Assembly: GCF_041346945.1 (NCBI RefSeq)
Contig: NZ_CP166850.1
Coordinates: forward strand, 3,410,001-3,474,000
Source of the DNA: Amycolatopsis sp. cg9
Lineage (GTDB): Bacteria; Actinomycetota; Actinomycetes; Mycobacteriales; Pseudonocardiaceae
Length of the DNA: 64,000 nucleotides
Direction: 5' to 3'
Below the pieces are notes generated by a model, which was given only the letters and a program-made list of their open reading frames with translations, did not search any database and was not told the origin of the DNA. Below are positions 61,422-64,000 of this stretch, one piece after another. The first letter of the stretch is position 1, and each line of letters starts with the position of its first letter. The translations under genes were made by a program, and so were the position numbers.

Positions 61422-62491
61422 TGCGCACCATCGCGGAGTTCGAGGCGGCCGCCCGCGAGCGCCTCGACCCGGCGCACTACGACTACTTCGCGGGCGGCGC
61501 GCAGGACGAGATCACCGTGGCGGAGAACGAGGCCGCGTTCCGGAAGCTGCGGCTGCTCCCGCGGGTGCTGCGCGGCAGAGACAAACGGGACCTGAGCGTC
61601 GAGCTGCTCGGGACGTCGTCGTCGATGCCGATCCTGGTCGCCCCCACGGCGTTCCACCGGCTCGCGCACGCCGACGGCGAACTCGCCACGGCCCGGGCGG
61701 CGGCGCGGGCGGGCACGATCATGGTCGTCAGCATGGCCGCCACCACGGCGATCGAGGACGTCGCCGCGGCGGCCCGCGAGGTCGCGCCGGACCCGGGCCT
61801 GTGGTTCCAGCTCTACCTGCAGCCGGACCTGGAGTTCACCGAGGCGATCGTGCGCCGCGCGGAAGCGGCCGGGGTCAAGGCGTTCGTCGTCACCGTCGAC
61901 TCGCCGGTGCTCGGCCGCCGCGAGCGCGACGACCGCAACGACTTCCACGACCTGCCGTCGGGGCTGGTCGTGGAAAACCTCCGCAACATCGGCGAGAACC
62001 GCAGCGGCGGCAACGCCAGTCATGTCCGCGACATCGTCATGTCGGCCGGGCTGAACTGGGACCACATCGCGTGGTTGCGCGGCAAGACCAAGCTCCCGGT
62101 GCTGATCAAGGGCGTGCTGCACGCCGAGGACGCGCGGCTGGCCGTGCACCACGGCGTCGCCGGGATCTTCGTGTCCAACCACGGCGGCCGCCAGCTCGAC
62201 ACCGTGCCCGCCACCGTCGACGTCCTGCCCGACATCGCCACCGCGGTCGGGGGTGCCGTCCCGGTGCTGGTGGACGGCGGGATCCGCCGCGGCACGGACG
62301 TCGTCAAGGCGCTGGCGCTCGGTGCGGACGCGGTCGCGGTCGGCCGTCCGATCGTGTGGGGCCTGGCCGCGGGCGGGCGCGAAGGCGTCACGCAGGTCTT
62401 GGAGCTGCTGCGGGAGGACTTCGACCAGGCCCTCGCCCTCTGCGGCGGGCGGCACCCGGCCGACCTGACCCCGGACCAGGTGCGGCGATGA
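61421..62491 (+). CDS. FMN-dependent alpha-hydroxy-acid oxidase
   Basis: A 356-residue TIM-barrel flavoenzyme of the glycolate/lactate oxidase family. YDYFAGGAQDE (about 21-31) is the N-terminal active-site segment. VSNHGGRQLD (His about 250) carries the catalytic His and substrate-binding Arg, and KGVLHAEDA holds the FMN Lys. DGGIRRGTDVVKALALGADAV (phosphate site, cited by region) is intact. It oxidises a 2-hydroxy acid to the 2-oxo acid. It is coupled on both sides (TGATG and ATGA). Confidence 0.93.
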   Translation: MRTIAEFEAAARERLDPAHYDYFAGGAQDEITVAENEAAFRKLRLLPRVLRGRDKRDLSVELLGTSSSMPILVAPTAFHRLAHADGELATARAAARAGTIMVVSMAATTAIEDVAAAAREVAPDPGLWFQLYLQPDLEFTEAIVRRAEAAGVKAFVVTVDSPVLGRRERDDRNDFHDLPSGLVVENLRNIGENRSGGNASHVRDIVMSAGLNWDHIAWLRGKTKLPVLIKGVLHAEDARLAVHHGVAGIFVSNHGGRQLDTVPATVDVLPDIATAVGGAVPVLVDGGIRRGTDVVKALALGADAVAVGRPIVWGLAAGGREGVTQVLELLREDFDQALALCGGRHPADLTPDQVRR

Positions 62492-63753
62492 TCGGCAAGG
62501 TGCTGGCGGCGGCCGCCGCGCTGACCGCGCCCGCGTGGCTGCCGAGCCGGGTCGTGGCGCTGCGGATGAAGATCTTCTCGCTGGTCAACGGCCAGGAGAC
62601 GGTGACCATCCCCGGCGAACGGGTCGGCGTCGAGGACTTCCGGCGCGTCTACGCCGACCCGGCGGCGAACGGCCGGAGCCGCGGCGCCGCGCTGTCCGAC
62701 CTGTTCTGGTACTGGCTCGCGCCCGGCCCCGAGGTGCACCAGGAGCACCTCGAACCCGGGCCGCGCTACGACGAGGTCGCCAAGTGCACCCGGCACATCC
62801 TGGTCCGGTCCAAAAAGGACTCCGAGGACCTGGCCCGGCGGGTGGCGGCGCACGTCCTCGACGGCGTCCGGCCGGGGCTCGTCCGGCTGCGCGACGAAAT
62901 GATGCCGATCTGGGCCGAGCTGTACTACGAGCTGGTCTTCGAGGAGCCGTGCCCGCCGGAGGCACGGGACCTGATCGTCGCGCACGCCGACGACGTCGTC
63001 TCGGCGCTGAAGTGCGTGCGGCCGCGGAACATGCGCCGCCGGGCCCGGCTGACGAAGTACCTGCGGCGGCGCCTCGGCGACGTCCCGCACCCGCTGCCGC
63101 AGTCCCTGACCCCCGAGGAGCAGGCCTACTACCTGCAGGGCACGTTCTTCAACACGGCCGTGGTGCAGATGTCCGAGGCGATGGCGCACCTGCTGATGAT
63201 CATCGCCAAGTCGCCGGACACCCAGCGGCGGCTCGCCGAGCACCCGGACGACGACGCCCACCTCGACCGCGTCATCGACGACGGCCTGCGCCGGTACCCG
63301 CTGTTCGGCATCGCGCACCGGATCTCCACCGCCGACATCGAGCTCGCGGACCTGACCATCCCGGCGGGCACGGTGCTGTGCTTCAGCTACCCGGAGTTCG
63401 CGGCCCAGTCCGAAAAGGACGCGTTCATCCCCTTCGGCGTCGCGCAGAACCGGGCCTGCCCGGCCCGCGGGCTCGCGCCGCCGACCATGCGCGTGGTGAC
63501 GCGCGAAGTGCTGCGCCGGTTCAGCCTCGCCTCCACGGCCGGCCACACGCGGTCGATCCCCAACCGCGGCCCGGCGCTGCTCACCCCGCGCGGCGCCCGG
63601 CGAAAGCGCTTGCCGCTGCTCCGGCTGGCGGTGCGCGACCGCTGGGAAGACGTCTGGCGCAGCTTCGCCCAGCTCGTGTTCGGCACGTACATGGTTCTCG
63701 ACGCCCGTCGCCAAGCCTTGTGCACCACCTACTTCGCCGGAGGTAACCGATGA
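62488..63753 (+). CDS. Divergent cytochrome P450-like protein
   Basis: A 421-residue protein whose C-terminal half follows the P450 plan. The haem loop reads FIPFGVAQNRACPARGLAP with Cys324, where the usual FGxGxHxCxG is altered: the second Gly is replaced and Pro-Ala-Arg follows the Cys. The K-helix shows DGLR (Asp265, Arg268) instead of ExxR. The I-helix lacks AGxxT, having FFNTAVVQMSEAM. The N terminus has a hydrophobic stretch (about 5-17) that may bind membrane. A haem protein with altered chemistry, or a non-oxygenase, is likely. It overlaps both neighbours by ATGA. Confidence 0.72.
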   Translation: MIGKVLAAAAALTAPAWLPSRVVALRMKIFSLVNGQETVTIPGERVGVEDFRRVYADPAANGRSRGAALSDLFWYWLAPGPEVHQEHLEPGPRYDEVAKCTRHILVRSKKDSEDLARRVAAHVLDGVRPGLVRLRDEMMPIWAELYYELVFEEPCPPEARDLIVAHADDVVSALKCVRPRNMRRRARLTKYLRRRLGDVPHPLPQSLTPEEQAYYLQGTFFNTAVVQMSEAMAHLLMIIAKSPDTQRRLAEHPDDDAHLDRVIDDGLRRYPLFGIAHRISTADIELADLTIPAGTVLCFSYPEFAAQSEKDAFIPFGVAQNRACPARGLAPPTMRVVTREVLRRFSLASTAGHTRSIPNRGPALLTPRGARRKRLPLLRLAVRDRWEDVWRSFAQLVFGTYMVLDARRQALCTTYFAGGNR

Positions 63754-64000
63754 GCCCGTCCGAGGCGGCACCCACGTTCTTCCTCGCCGTCGTGGCGATC
63801 CTCGTCGTGGTCCGGCTGGTCTGCCTGGTCGCGGTCAAGCTCGGCCAGCCGCCGGTGGTCGGGGAGATGATCGCCGGCGTGCTCCTCGGTCCCTCGCTGT
63901 TCGGGCTGGTGCTGCCGGACGTCCAGGCGGCGCTGTTCCCGGACGCGATCCGGTCGCTGCTCTACGTCGGCGGCCAGATCGGCCTGGTCATCTACATGTT
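63750..64000 (+). CDS. Cation:proton antiporter (3' end outside window)
   Basis: The first 83 residues are visible: a hydrophobic helix (FFLAVVAILVVVRLVCLVAV), then KLGQPPVVGEMIAGVLLGPSLFG (cited in part), the signature of KefB/CPA2-type monovalent cation:proton antiporters. It overlaps the P450-like gene by 4 bp and continues beyond the window, so the operon's end is not seen. Confidence 0.85.
   Translation, partial: MSPSEAAPTFFLAVVAILVVVRLVCLVAVKLGQPPVVGEMIAGVLLGPSLFGLVLPDVQAALFPDAIRSLLYVGGQIGLVIYM

Overview
This is about 64 kb of high-GC, gene-dense actinobacterial chromosome. GTG starts are frequent, and many genes are translationally coupled by ATGA, GTGA or TGATG overlaps. Gene content and order (trpS, BrkB-type membrane protein, D-Ala-D-Ala carboxypeptidase plus SCO4848-type protein, sdhCDAB, a BMP-type nucleoside transporter with cdd and deoA, add, deoC, upp) match the conserved core of filamentous actinomycetes. 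A Pseudonocardiales host, most likely Amycolatopsis, is my inference; no rRNA or tRNA gene is present to test it.

Layout. 1-11.4 kb holds a metallo-hydrolase, exonuclease III, a decayed cupin gene, a GH19 chitinase with a DasR-type operator, a 142-bp tandem repeat array, trpS, a small kinase-like gene, a BrkB protein, a flavin monooxygenase/HxlR pair, a carboxypeptidase and a secreted subtilase. 11.4-11.9 kb is a gene-free block of very large stem-loops. 11.9-15.3 kb is the sdhCDAB operon on the minus strand. 16-25.4 kb is nucleoside uptake and salvage: lipoprotein, ABC ATPase, two permeases, cdd, deoA, then a coiled-coil gene and add. 25.5-32.1 kb holds an MFS transporter, an acidic conserved protein divergent from a DUF3516-type helicase, and a C45-family hydrolase.

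32.3-34.7 kb is the most unusual part. Three uncharacterised minus-strand genes of visibly lower GC are flanked by a perfect 25-bp direct repeat. One repeat copy is the 3' end of the neighbouring reductase gene, so the module looks like a small integrated cassette. It encodes a membrane-tethered receiver-like protein, a protein of unknown family, and a protein with weak ADP-ribosyltransferase-like features.

34.7-47.7 kb contains a reductase/HxlR pair, a SorC-regulated polyol ABC operon with two matching palindromic operators, a ferredoxin plus twin P450 cluster with a divergent TetR gene, and a GH12 lipoprotein. 47.7-53.5 kb returns to nucleoside catabolism (deoC with two aldehyde dehydrogenase-like genes, later upp), with a Uma2 nuclease, a DUF1707 protein and a small tyrosine phosphatase between. 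53.5-59.8 kb has a pentapeptide protein, a GT-C glycosyltransferase, an ECF sigma factor with its membrane partner, a TetR gene, and a MerR/aldo-keto reductase pair with a textbook MerR promoter. 59.9-64 kb is a tightly coupled operon (FAD monooxygenase, alpha-hydroxyacid oxidase, divergent P450, cation antiporter) that runs off the window.

The nucleoside genes work together. Nucleosides enter through the BMP transporter; Cdd and adenosine deaminase deaminate them; DeoA releases deoxyribose-1-phosphate; DeoC (after isomerisation) gives glyceraldehyde-3-phosphate and acetaldehyde, which the adjacent aldehyde dehydrogenase may oxidise; Upp salvages uracil.
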